64,000 nt of DNA, taken from positions 62,001 through 126,000 of the forward strand of contig NZ_BAABHB010000006.1 of NCBI RefSeq assembly GCF_039541875.1, read 5' to 3'. The translations under genes were made by a program, and so were the position numbers. Under the pieces are notes generated by a model, which made no database searches, was not told where the DNA came from, and saw nothing but the letters and a program-made list of their open reading frames with translations. This DNA is from Nibrella viscosa (GTDB taxonomy: Bacteria > Bacteroidota > Bacteroidia > Cytophagales > Spirosomataceae). Of this stretch, positions 36,272 through 44,485 are shown piece by piece; position 1 is the stretch's first letter; each line of letters opens with the position of its first letter.

Positions 36272-36314
36272 AAAAAAGTAACCCCTGATCGGTTTTTCCA
36301 ATATCAGGGGTTAC
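36272..36314 (-). terminator. Intrinsic terminator of the minus-strand protease operon
   Basis: GTAACCCCTGAT (36278-36289) pairs perfectly with 36303-36314 around a 13-base loop. On the minus strand the hairpin is followed by TTTTTT, so it ends transcription coming from the operon above 36462. On the plus strand there is no T-tract. The remaining bases 36315-36461 hold no gene I can support. Confidence 0.8.
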
Positions 36315-36461
36315 CAACTGTTCACGTACAAGCTTATGCGGCTGGTTCAACCTTATTTTTCTCGCCCTCTTTGCTATGTTTCTAGCTACTAAATTCTCTG
36401 TATTTGACAAAAGGACTGCTATTCGTTGTGTATTAGCCAGTTGGAAAAAGCATTCCATCGC

Positions 36462-37193
36462 TCAATTCCCATTGGCCGGAAATACGCGCTTCAGGTAGTC
36501 AATACGGTGTTGGGCAAATGCGTTTACCTGCTCAACACCATCCTGTATCGCCAGTATGGCCGGATCAATTACGTAATTAACCGCGTAATTCCAATTGTCG
36601 GAGAGCCATTCGGCACCCTCGCCCACGCGCATCTGCACGTTCGTTCGTACTTCCGGATTAAACGTAACACCCAGCAAACCGCCTATCCTGTTCTCCCTAG
36701 TTTGCGTAGGGTCGAGCACAATGTCCATCCAGTAGTCGTATTCGAGCTGCGCTACCCGCTGGTTATTTTCCAGGGTATTTTCCCGGCCGAGTAGTTCCTG
36801 TACATCCGGTCTGTTAAATAACTCACCAATTCGGGCCTGTCCATAATCGTGCAGCAACGTTTGGATCAACCCAATACTGTTATGTACGCTATACCCGACG
36901 GTTCCCGGCGGAAAGTGCGCCGTACCTGCATAAGCTCCTTCCCGGCTGCCCATGTCAAGCCCGGAATCGGTGGCTGTTGCGGGCACAATGCCCAGTAGCC
37001 GTTGCAGGCTGTCCGAGTGAATCAGCGCATCAACGTTGGCGACAATCGTCAGAATCGCAAAGAGTGCCAGCCCCACGGCGGTGGTCAGCGCCATTTGAAG
37101 CGTGCCGAAACAATCGCCGAACCCACTACAGTTGTCGGCCTGACCAATGCAGGGTATTAGCAGCAGCAACAAAAGCGTTATGCATTTTCTCAT
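36462..37193 (-). CDS. Exported or membrane-associated protein, unknown; last gene of minus operon
   Basis: 243 residues from the ATG at 37193, which overlaps the previous stop as ATGA. A longer frame reaching 37799 is rejected because it lies inside the upstream gene. Residues 1-19 form a signal peptide (MRKCITLLLLLLIPCIGQAD). A Cys pair (NCSGFGDCFG) and a membrane helix (LQMALTTAVGLALFAILTIV) follow. The rest is soluble and helical, with SREGAYAGTAHFPPGTVGYS and LEYDYWMDIVLDPTQ. No family recognised. Confidence 0.65.
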   Translation of the reverse strand: MRKCITLLLLLLIPCIGQADNCSGFGDCFGTLQMALTTAVGLALFAILTIVANVDALIHSDSLQRLLGIVPATATDSGLDMGSREGAYAGTAHFPPGTVGYSVHNSIGLIQTLLHDYGQARIGELFNRPDVQELLGRENTLENNQRVAQLEYDYWMDIVLDPTQTRENRIGGLLGVTFNPEVRTNVQMRVGEGAEWLSDNWNYAVNYVIDPAILAIQDGVEQVNAFAQHRIDYLKRVFPANGN

Positions 37194-38347
37194 GGGGCAT
37201 TGGGTTTGGTGGAGTAGACCGGCAGTAACGCACCGAAAATCAGGATACACAGGAGAGACGGAATCAGAACGGGCCAAAAGGTACCGTCTGCACGCTGATA
37301 AAGGTAGGGCATAAGCAGTCGTATCAGGATAATAGCTAGCACAACTGCACCAACCAACCGCCAGACGGGGGGCTTTAGCCACAGTTTCCGCATCCAGCCG
37401 GGCCAGAAAGCAAATTGTGTGAGGTAGGCCCGTAACCCGTAAAACAAGGTGGCAACCACAAAAAACAGGTACATATCGCCGGTTGTCAGAAAAGCGCCCC
37501 AAAGCAGAAAGGTGAGGAACAGGCCGTTCCAGACGGCGGTTAGCCACTTTGGAAGCCGTTCCAGCCGGCCGAATCGGTACACCACCGGCCTCACCTTGGC
37601 TTCGTAGGCGGCCGCCAGTTGGGCAACGGACGGTACCAGGATACTGCTCCACTGACCAGCCAGGCGCACCAGCGTGGCCGAAACGGCAACCCACACCAGT
37701 ACGGGCCACCGAATCTGAAAAAAGCCGATGGTATCTGATGATAACCAGCCGAAATGCAGGTAGGTGGTTCTGAGCAGCAGGACCATTGCCTGAGCCCACA
37801 GGAAAACCAGATAGCCCGACAGCGTCAACTGGAGTAGCGAGGTGAGGCCGAGCAGCAAAAGCCGGCCGTTAGGGCCGCTCAGGCGTTTGCCTGCGTTCGG
37901 CAGAAGGCTGTGGACCAGCAGACCGGTAAGCTGTTTGGCCGTCAGCGGAATCTGAACCATCACCAGCCCAAATATGATGTATTCGTGGCCTTTTGCCACC
38001 AGCAGCTCCGCCCTGACAGCGGCATCCGTCGTTTCGAAGATAACCTGTGTGGTAAGCAGGTCACCGGCGGCAAAGCCGATGAGCAGTAACAGGCCCAAAT
38101 GCCCGCTGAGGATACCAATAATCAGAAACAAACAGAAGAGGAGGGGGGCTTCTGCCGGCGTTGTAACATAGCCCGGCCGGAACCATCCGCAGGCAAAACC
38201 GGCTACCAGCAGGGCCGGCGACAGCCAGCGGGTAAAGGTCACCGGTAACGTAATCAGAAAATACCCGTCGGTCATGACCAGCGCCCACCACCGGCTTACA
38301 CGGCCCATCAGCCGGGGCAGGCTATACCACCAGAAAAGATGCGTCAT
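37190..38347 (-). CDS. Multi-pass membrane protein, unknown
   Basis: 385 residues with about eight to ten hydrophobic helices, such as LLFCLFLIIGILSGHLGLLL, LLLLGLTSLLQLTLSGYLVF and LVGAVVLAIILIRLLMPYLY. No transporter signature, nucleotide-binding site or peptidase motif is visible. It overlaps both neighbours by ATGA (38344-38347 and 37190-37193), so the three genes 38973-36462 are translated as a unit. It may be the membrane platform for the secreted peptidases encoded upstream. Confidence 0.75.
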   Translation of the reverse strand: MTHLFWWYSLPRLMGRVSRWWALVMTDGYFLITLPVTFTRWLSPALLVAGFACGWFRPGYVTTPAEAPLLFCLFLIIGILSGHLGLLLLIGFAAGDLLTTQVIFETTDAAVRAELLVAKGHEYIIFGLVMVQIPLTAKQLTGLLVHSLLPNAGKRLSGPNGRLLLLGLTSLLQLTLSGYLVFLWAQAMVLLLRTTYLHFGWLSSDTIGFFQIRWPVLVWVAVSATLVRLAGQWSSILVPSVAQLAAAYEAKVRPVVYRFGRLERLPKWLTAVWNGLFLTFLLWGAFLTTGDMYLFFVVATLFYGLRAYLTQFAFWPGWMRKLWLKPPVWRLVGAVVLAIILIRLLMPYLYQRADGTFWPVLIPSLLCILIFGALLPVYSTKPNAP

Positions 38348-38973
38348 ACTGGATAAGGTGCCGGTGTTTTTGTCCAGCGCTTGGTGAGAAAGCCAACTAA
38401 ACTGCCGTATACCAGGTGGCCGACAATACTGACCTGCAAAAACTCATCGAGGGCTTTCAGGCCCAGCCAGCCGGGATATACCGTGACCATGATCGCTTCC
38501 AGAACCAGGGCGTACCCAATACCGGCCAGCACGCCACTCGGGGCAAACCAGATCGTATACGCGATAGCAAAGCTTACTCCATTCAGCAGATGAAAAAGCA
38601 GTCCGGCTATTTCGGTGATTATCGCCGGCTGATCAGGCCCGATCAGTGCCTGACCAAATAGCCGGAAAATATCAAACGGCCAGAACTGAATGCCCGTCAG
38701 GGTTATCAGCGCAAAGCGGCAACCATCGTAGGCCAGGGTGGCTATCAGGCCCGTCCATACGCCCACCCGAAGTCGTCGGCTAAGGAACGTTCGGCGGGAA
38801 GGTGGTAATTGCTGCCAAACTAACCAGCCGATAGTGCCAAAAAGCAGGACAACCACCAGCAGGGTCAGCGCCATAGAAATACCGGTGCCGATGTAGGTTA
38901 GCAAGGCTACGCCTGAGGCCAGAAACAGCGACCCAATCAACGTACCAGTCCGGCGCAGTAATGTTGAGTTCAT
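38344..38973 (-). CDS. Membrane protein with five or six helices, unknown
   Basis: 209 residues. Helices include TLIGSLFLASGVALLTYIGT, ISMALTLLVVVLLFGTIGWL, VGVWTGLIATLAYDGCRFAL and a C-terminal VSIVGHLVYGSLVGFL. A short loop has WFAPSGVLAGIGYALV. No charged channel motif or enzyme site is seen. It lies 31 bases after the caspase gene (39005-40507) and overlaps the next membrane gene by ATGA. Confidence 0.7.
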   Translation of the reverse strand: MNSTLLRRTGTLIGSLFLASGVALLTYIGTGISMALTLLVVVLLFGTIGWLVWQQLPPSRRTFLSRRLRVGVWTGLIATLAYDGCRFALITLTGIQFWPFDIFRLFGQALIGPDQPAIITEIAGLLFHLLNGVSFAIAYTIWFAPSGVLAGIGYALVLEAIMVTVYPGWLGLKALDEFLQVSIVGHLVYGSLVGFLTKRWTKTPAPYPV

Positions 38974-39004
38974 TAGTCAGTCAGGTAAGGTATGTTTAGT
39001 TAAT

Positions 39005-40507
39005 TCAGCGCCGGAAGTAAAACTCCTCGCCGGTTAAGGAGGTCGACTCCCAGGGAATCTGCTCGTTGTTTGTTTTTTGCATCACATCGGTACGGACCAG
39101 CCGGAAAACCGATTCGATGGAGAGGCTGGGTGTCTGAATATATTTCAGCAGGCTTTCGGTATAGGTGCCGTTCTGGCCGGTACCGTCGGCGGCTGTGCTG
39201 CCGGGTGCGGTGGCAAACGCAATCAGCGTGCCGGTAGGGGCTTTTACCGAAGCCGGCCCGCCGGCTTCGCCAAGGGTCCGCTGCTGAGCGGGCCGGACGA
39301 ACGGATCATTCCGGCAGGCATCCATCACTAGAATGTTGACGCGGGTGTTGGCCGCTTCCATTTTGTTCAGAATGTGCTGAAGCCCCACGCATTCGCTCTC
39401 TACATCGCTCTGTTTGGATACTTCCACGGGCACCAGGTAGTTTTGTCCGTGGCGCTGTACACCGTGTCCGGCATAATACACCATGCCGACAGTGTATTTT
39501 TCGGTCCTGAGCCGCTCACCGAAATTGTTGATAGCATCTACCAGCTTTTTACGGTCGGTATCGGTGTGTTTTATGACCGTAAAACCCAGGCTGCTCAGCG
39601 AACTGGCCATGGCATCGGCATCGTTTACCGGATTAGCCAGGGCCGGCACGTCTTTGTAGTTGCCGTTCCCGATCACCAGCGCCAGCCGTTTGTCGGCCAG
39701 TGATTTTTTCTCAGCCATCTGCTGGGCCATCTGTGGCGTGAGCGTAAACGAGAGCCGGCTGCTGTTACCCGCTCCGTCCCGCGCTTCGAGCAGCACGGGA
39801 TACTCACTGTGCTCGGTGAGCTGCACCACCGGCTGAAACGTACCTTTGTCGTCAATCGGCACCGATTGGCCGTTTAAGGTCAATCGCTCTACAGTTGACG
39901 GGTCGGATACCCGGCCGATAATGGTCACTTCCCCGCTTTTAGCCCTAACTTGCCGCATGCCCCGCGCCGGTGGTGGCAGCGACGGGCTGATGACGTCAAT
40001 GACAGGGCCCGTTGTATCCCGCACCGCTACCGTTGGTTTGGTCGCTTGCTGGTCGGAAAAGTAAAACGCTATCTGCCGGAAAAATTGCTCACGATCCCGC
40101 TCGTAGGCCCCCCTTCCTCTGAACATTACCTGCACCGCCTGCGTAACAGCCTGGTCGGCGGGCAGGCGGCTACAGTGCGGACCCCTGACCACCGCAATCG
40201 GTTCCGGGGCAGCCGCATAAGCTTCCAGTTTTAGCGTATATCTGGGTACCGTTAGGTCTAGTGGACATTTGTCCGTAGCACAACTTATTTCGATGCGCCA
40301 CCCGGCCTGGTCGGCCTGGGTACCCGTCAGCACCGTTAGTTTCCGTTCGCGAAGCAGGCTTTGCAGCACCGGCAGCGCCGGGGTCAGGTCGTAGTCCGAT
40401 GCTTTTGGCTGCACCACCACCGGGGGTTGGGCAAAGCCAACCAGCGGCCCGGCTCCGACACACAAACACCACAGAAACAGCCAACGTACAGTTAATCGAC
40501 TCAGCAT
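39005..40507 (-). CDS. Secreted caspase-like (C14) peptidase with Ig-like middle domain
   Basis: 500 residues with a signal peptide (1-27, GFAQ). Residues 40-150 are an unassigned domain with three or four Cys. Residues 165-255 form an Ig-like module (PVIDVISPSLPPPARGMRQV through LEARDGAGNSSRLSF). The C14 caspase domain starts at about 273: KRLALVIGNGNYKDVPALAN, catalytic His348 in VYYAGHGVQRHGQNYLVP and catalytic Cys398 in ILVMDACRNDPF. The GTLIAFATAPGSTA and GTYTESLLKYI segments also fit. The gene is part of the exported run; 3 bases separate it from the CsgG-like gene upstream. Expected cleavage after Lys/Arg follows from family only. Confidence 0.92.
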   Translation of the reverse strand: MLSRLTVRWLFLWCLCVGAGPLVGFAQPPVVVQPKASDYDLTPALPVLQSLLRERKLTVLTGTQADQAGWRIEISCATDKCPLDLTVPRYTLKLEAYAAAPEPIAVVRGPHCSRLPADQAVTQAVQVMFRGRGAYERDREQFFRQIAFYFSDQQATKPTVAVRDTTGPVIDVISPSLPPPARGMRQVRAKSGEVTIIGRVSDPSTVERLTLNGQSVPIDDKGTFQPVVQLTEHSEYPVLLEARDGAGNSSRLSFTLTPQMAQQMAEKKSLADKRLALVIGNGNYKDVPALANPVNDADAMASSLSSLGFTVIKHTDTDRKKLVDAINNFGERLRTEKYTVGMVYYAGHGVQRHGQNYLVPVEVSKQSDVESECVGLQHILNKMEAANTRVNILVMDACRNDPFVRPAQQRTLGEAGGPASVKAPTGTLIAFATAPGSTAADGTGQNGTYTESLLKYIQTPSLSIESVFRLVRTDVMQKTNNEQIPWESTSLTGEEFYFRR

Positions 40508-40510
40508 GGT

Positions 40511-41380
40511 TTAATTGGTGGTTTTCAGCATCAGCCGGGCTTGCCTGTCCCACAATTCCTGCAGTTTTTTACCGCCTTCGGTGATCGTACACAAGGCCGT
40601 GCCTCCGTCTTCGACTTTCTTAATTTTGGCAAAGGCAACTTCTTCCTGAACAATCCGTTTGGAGCCGTCGGGCCGAACCACCACCCGCTGGTTGGTAATG
40701 ATGATACGCGTTCGGCCGTTGAAATCGGGGAGAGGTAACGGAAGGGGCAGAAAATCACTACCGCCCGATGTTTTGGCGGTCAGCCCTTCGCCTTCTACCC
40801 GAAACAAGACAATCCCTTTTTTGTCGTTCTGCTCCAGAATCTCCAAGATTTGCATGACAGCCGGAAATTTTCTCCGGGCGAAGTTTTCGGCTTTGTTGGT
40901 CAGCGAATTCATGGCGATGTTGACCAGGTTTTCCCGGTCGCCGGTGCTTGAGCTGGAACTGCCTTGGAGAGCGACAAACTCGCTGGTACCGGATTCGATG
41001 TCGGTCAGTTGTAGCTTGGCTTCGACATTGCAATTGTGATACACCGTATTGCCAAGCTGCTGATTGCTGAAGTTCAGCGCTGTAACTTCTCCGCTGATCA
41101 TAAACTGGGCACCCGCCAGCTTCCCTATCTGAATGGTAGTTTCCTGATTGACGTTCTCATTTAGCACAACTTTCTGCTGCTGGAGAATCTCATGCAGGAT
41201 TGTTGGGTCGACCATCTTTACGCGTTTAGAACCCGTTAGACCAGCAAAGACAGAAGAGGTGACCCGCTCGCTGTAATGGCCCCGAAAGGGGAATACACTC
41301 ACTATAGGTTGCGATGATACCTGGGCAAACGCCAGGGGAGACAGAAACAGCCATCCGGCCAGGGTAAACAGTAGTTTCAT
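40511..41380 (-). CDS. CsgG/LpoB-like secreted protein
   Basis: 289 residues; signal peptide 1-19 (LAFAQ) without a lipobox Cys. Residues 25-175 show the alpha/beta pattern of the CsgG/HfaB/LpoB group: VSVFPFRGHYSERVTSSVF, VKMVDPTILHEILQQQKVVL, NQETTIQIGKLAGAQFMISG and EVTALNFS. The rest has KKGIVLFRVEGEGLTAKTSG and a basic tail. CsgG proteins form outer-membrane pores, but relatives such as LpoB are soluble regulators. The missing lipobox argues for the second kind. It stands between two caspase genes (39005 and 41413). Confidence 0.72.
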   Translation of the reverse strand: MKLLFTLAGWLFLSPLAFAQVSSQPIVSVFPFRGHYSERVTSSVFAGLTGSKRVKMVDPTILHEILQQQKVVLNENVNQETTIQIGKLAGAQFMISGEVTALNFSNQQLGNTVYHNCNVEAKLQLTDIESGTSEFVALQGSSSSSTGDRENLVNIAMNSLTNKAENFARRKFPAVMQILEILEQNDKKGIVLFRVEGEGLTAKTSGGSDFLPLPLPLPDFNGRTRIIITNQRVVVRPDGSKRIVQEEVAFAKIKKVEDGGTALCTITEGGKKLQELWDRQARLMLKTTN

Positions 41381-41412
41381 GCTTTATGTCAGTTAAGAAG
41401 ATTGTGAATTGT

Positions 41413-42681
41413 TTATTTGTCTAATTTCTCCAGAATCTCTTCCATGCGCCGAATCAGCGAAGGAAGCTCACTGCGTGCCTGGGCAACCAGTTGCTGGGGC
41501 TGCTTGCTAAGTTTGACCACCATTTTATAGCGCCGGATAATCTCTGCCGTTTTGCCGGCAACCCAGCGGGTTTCCTGCTGAAAAACCTGCCGGCAGTCCT
41601 CGGGCATGTCGGCTTTGCGGTAAAAGAGCATGTCGTCCAGCGAGTCGTAAAAGTTTTTCTGATTGGTGTAGAACCGGTTGAAGGTCTCGGCAAATTCCTC
41701 CGCATTATCCGTGCTGATTTCCTCATCCATTTTCTTCAGAAAAGGCAGATCCTCCCGGATGCCTGCCAGGGCCGTTTCATTGACGTAGCTATCCAGGGGT
41801 GGGCAGAGCCGGTTGCCCGGTGGTTTTGTCGGTCCCGGTTGCACCAGCTGATTACCGCCGGGCGTAACCTGCCGCACATCCAGCCGGTATTGGGGGTTCT
41901 GCTTCTGGTTATTGGCCAGGGCCGCTCGTTCCGTCAGTTGAACCGTCGTTTTGACAAATGTTTCCCAGGTGGGCACTTGCGGAGTCTTATCGGATAACAA
42001 CTGGTTTATGGTTTCCTGCCAGGACGTGCCCATCCAGCCGCCTTTGGGATCGCTGAAGGAGAACTGGTTGCGCTGGCAACTGCTCAGCAGCAGGCCACCG
42101 GCGTAGTTCCGAAACAGTGCTTTGTATTTGGCAGGCGACGCATTGGTCGGATGCATCGGGATAGCCTCGCGGTTACTGGTGGTTGGCGGATCATCACTCC
42201 GTTCTTTGTTGCAGGCTTCGCCGACGACCAGGGTCAGCCGGGGCTGTTTTGCCCGAATCTGTTCATAAATCGTGAGCAGATTCCGGGAATTGCTTTCGAG
42301 CGTGGCCCGGTCGGCATTGGCCCGGCCAAAGATCAGGGAGGGATATTCATTTTGCCGGTTGTTCCAGCCGTGTCCTACAAAATAAAACAGGACAACGTCG
42401 TCGGGGCCAACGCTCAGCTTGTTTAGTGTCTGGTCAAACAAGGCCGACTGGCACTGGCTGCCGCTGTAGGCGGTCATCTGTAAAGACAGACCGGCATAAC
42501 CGGCAACATCGGGGCCGAAACGCCCGGTCAGAAAATTGAACGTTTTCCGGTTAGCTTCGCTAAGGGTCGGATCGTCGGTGTCGGCGAACACAATAAAATG
42601 CAGTTTTGCCTGCCCCCTGACGGAAACGGCCGGCAGGCAGATGAAACTGAGCAGGATGATCCATTGAACGAACTGCCTCAT
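41413..42681 (-). CDS. Secreted caspase-like (C14) peptidase
   Basis: 422 residues with signal peptide 1-24 (SVRGQ). The caspase fold starts at once: KLHFIVFADTDDPTLSEANR, His104 in VVLFYFVGHGWNNRQNEYPS and Cys157 in LTLVVGEACNKERSD. LLLSSCQRNQFSF and GWMGTSWQETINQLL follow the usual layout. The C-terminal 120 residues are helical (FLKKMDEEISTDNAEEFAE, VAQARSELPSLIRRMEEIL) and unassigned. It lies 6 bases after the M48 gene stop, so the two are coupled. Domain order and the active-site neighbourhood resemble the caspase at 50288-51550 more than the other two. Confidence 0.88.
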   Translation of the reverse strand: MRQFVQWIILLSFICLPAVSVRGQAKLHFIVFADTDDPTLSEANRKTFNFLTGRFGPDVAGYAGLSLQMTAYSGSQCQSALFDQTLNKLSVGPDDVVLFYFVGHGWNNRQNEYPSLIFGRANADRATLESNSRNLLTIYEQIRAKQPRLTLVVGEACNKERSDDPPTTSNREAIPMHPTNASPAKYKALFRNYAGGLLLSSCQRNQFSFSDPKGGWMGTSWQETINQLLSDKTPQVPTWETFVKTTVQLTERAALANNQKQNPQYRLDVRQVTPGGNQLVQPGPTKPPGNRLCPPLDSYVNETALAGIREDLPFLKKMDEEISTDNAEEFAETFNRFYTNQKNFYDSLDDMLFYRKADMPEDCRQVFQQETRWVAGKTAEIIRRYKMVVKLSKQPQQLVAQARSELPSLIRRMEEILEKLDK

Positions 42682-42687
42682 AATCGT

Positions 42688-44430
42688 TTATTTTCGTTTT
42701 ACCGGTGTTTTGCCGGTGGTGGGTTTTCTACCAGTTGGTCGCCCATTTCCGTTCGACGGGCTATTGGGAGCAACGGCCGGCGTAGCTGCCGGGGCGCTGC
42801 CTCCTTCTTTCAGCAAGGCCTGCACCTGCTTGAATTCTTGCTCATTGGTGGCCAGGTTATCGAAACTGGTAGACGCAAAGGCAGTCGACAGCAGGAAGTT
42901 GACGTGGTTGAACCGGTCGCGGGAGCGGGGATGCGAAGCATATACCGATTCTCCTTTTTTGGCGGTTACGTTGCGAAATGCCTGCATAGAGTAGTTTGGA
43001 TAGCGCAGGGCGTAGCCGGTAGCCGCCAGGTTGGTAGCCCGCTCGCGGTTATCCTGCCGTTGTTCGCCCACGCTGGTCGAATTCAATACGTATTGCAGGG
43101 CTTCGGCTTCGGCTTCTGTTTCTTCGCCCTGCTTTTCATCGCGGGCCAGCTTCTCCCATACTTTGGCGGCTTCGCGGGGGTCGTACCCGCCTTTGACCAT
43201 GTACTGGAGCCCTACCCGGTCGGCTTGGGTTTCCTGTTCCCGGTTATAGCTGCTGAACGACATATCTTTAACCGCCTGAATCACCTGGGCGGGTATGTCG
43301 CTGCCGGTCTGGTAGCCGGTCAGTACGCTGCCGACATCGGCCAGAAGCTGCCAGTCTTTGCCGGTCCGGTAGCTTTTGGTATGGTGCCGCTGGGTAACGT
43401 GGGCGATTTCGTGGCTGATAATGGCTGCCAACTGGGCCTCGTTTTCCAGTTGTTTAAGCAGACCGGTATGAATAATCACGGTGCCGTTTGGATATGCAGA
43501 GGCATTGAACGACTCATCATGCACCAGATAGAACTTGAAGTTGATGTAGTCGGGATGATTTTCGTCCAGGGAGCTGATGTACGCCGGAATCAGCTTCTGA
43601 CCCAGGTCATTCACATACGCGAAGACGGTGCGATTGGTCGCGAAGCGAAACGTCTTATCCTGTCCTATCTGCAATACATCCTTGTTCATAACGAGCGATT
43701 TGTTGACGGCCCGACGCATCAAAAGGTCGTCTTTTCCAATTTCGATAGGTCGCATGGTGCCTTGTTTGATGTATACAATGCCGCTGGTATCCCGGCGGCC
43801 GGTTACGGTCAGCTCTGCCCCCAGTTGCATTTGGTTGAAGGAGGTAAACGTTTTGTTTTTCCACTCCTCCAGCCCTTTTACCACGGCACCTTCGTCCATT
43901 TTTACCTCATGTCCATCAATTACGGCCCGGTTGCCGTCTCTGAATTCCAGAATACCACTGACTCTGGCCCGGCCGAAATAATCATCATCCAGGTAAATTT
44001 CCTTGGCTACGTTCCGCAGCGACCGCTGGTAGTGGTCGAAATGAAAGTTGATGTCCATGCCGGGCCGGAAAGAAGAAGGAGACAGCAGGTCGCCGGGTTT
44101 TACTTCTTTCCGTTTGTTTTTGGCATAGGTCACCCGCCGTTTGGGGAATAGGGTGGAGTCAGTCATGAAAACGTGGCTAAAGCGCCCTTCTTCATCCTTA
44201 TCCGCCAGCACCAGCATATAGCGGTAAGGGGGCTTAAACGAGATAATTGTCGCCCTGGCAGTTTTATCAAGGCCGACTTCGTCGACGGGCTTGTCGTCTG
44301 CCGGCGGCTTAGGAGCTACGACCGCCGGTGTGTCGGCTTCCTTTTTTTTCTTGTCTTTCTTCTGGGCGATGAGCGTCATCGGCAGCAGCAGGAACAGACC
44401 TGCCAGGAGTATACTGCGTATGGTTTCCAT
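42688..44430 (-). CDS. Secreted M48-family zinc metallopeptidase
   Basis: 580 residues; signal peptide 1-22 (MTLIAQ). A Lys-rich linker and about 200 residues of beta-rich sequence precede the peptidase domain. The zinc site is HEIAH in LAAIISHEIAHVTQRHHTKS (His340, Glu341, His344), with the third ligand expected in REQETQADRVGLQYMVKGGY. The C-terminus is basic with PTGRKPTTGKTPVKRK. Unlike HtpX it has no membrane helices, resembling periplasmic BepA/Oma1-like M48 proteins without their TPR. The upstream domain (ARVSGILEFRDGNRAVIDGH) is unassigned. Confidence 0.9.
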   Translation of the reverse strand: METIRSILLAGLFLLLPMTLIAQKKDKKKKEADTPAVVAPKPPADDKPVDEVGLDKTARATIISFKPPYRYMLVLADKDEEGRFSHVFMTDSTLFPKRRVTYAKNKRKEVKPGDLLSPSSFRPGMDINFHFDHYQRSLRNVAKEIYLDDDYFGRARVSGILEFRDGNRAVIDGHEVKMDEGAVVKGLEEWKNKTFTSFNQMQLGAELTVTGRRDTSGIVYIKQGTMRPIEIGKDDLLMRRAVNKSLVMNKDVLQIGQDKTFRFATNRTVFAYVNDLGQKLIPAYISSLDENHPDYINFKFYLVHDESFNASAYPNGTVIIHTGLLKQLENEAQLAAIISHEIAHVTQRHHTKSYRTGKDWQLLADVGSVLTGYQTGSDIPAQVIQAVKDMSFSSYNREQETQADRVGLQYMVKGGYDPREAAKVWEKLARDEKQGEETEAEAEALQYVLNSTSVGEQRQDNRERATNLAATGYALRYPNYSMQAFRNVTAKKGESVYASHPRSRDRFNHVNFLLSTAFASTSFDNLATNEQEFKQVQALLKEGGSAPAATPAVAPNSPSNGNGRPTGRKPTTGKTPVKRK

Positions 44431-44485
44431 AGGATTGAGTTAAATAAGTTTACTGGTTACGTAAAAATCGGGTGTCGGGTATTGG

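Noticed and set aside
36261..36458. Minus-strand frame of 65 codons between the two operons
   Set aside because: It runs through the terminator hairpin and has no recognisable protein features or start signal.
36462..37799. 445-codon minus-strand frame
   Set aside because: Its first 200 codons lie inside the well-formed multi-pass membrane gene at 37190-38347. The ATG at 37193 gives a signal peptide and an ATGA overlap.
42598..44151. 517-codon plus-strand frame opposite the M48 gene
   Set aside because: The minus strand carries HEIAH and a signal peptide in a normal operon; the antisense frame has no domain pattern.
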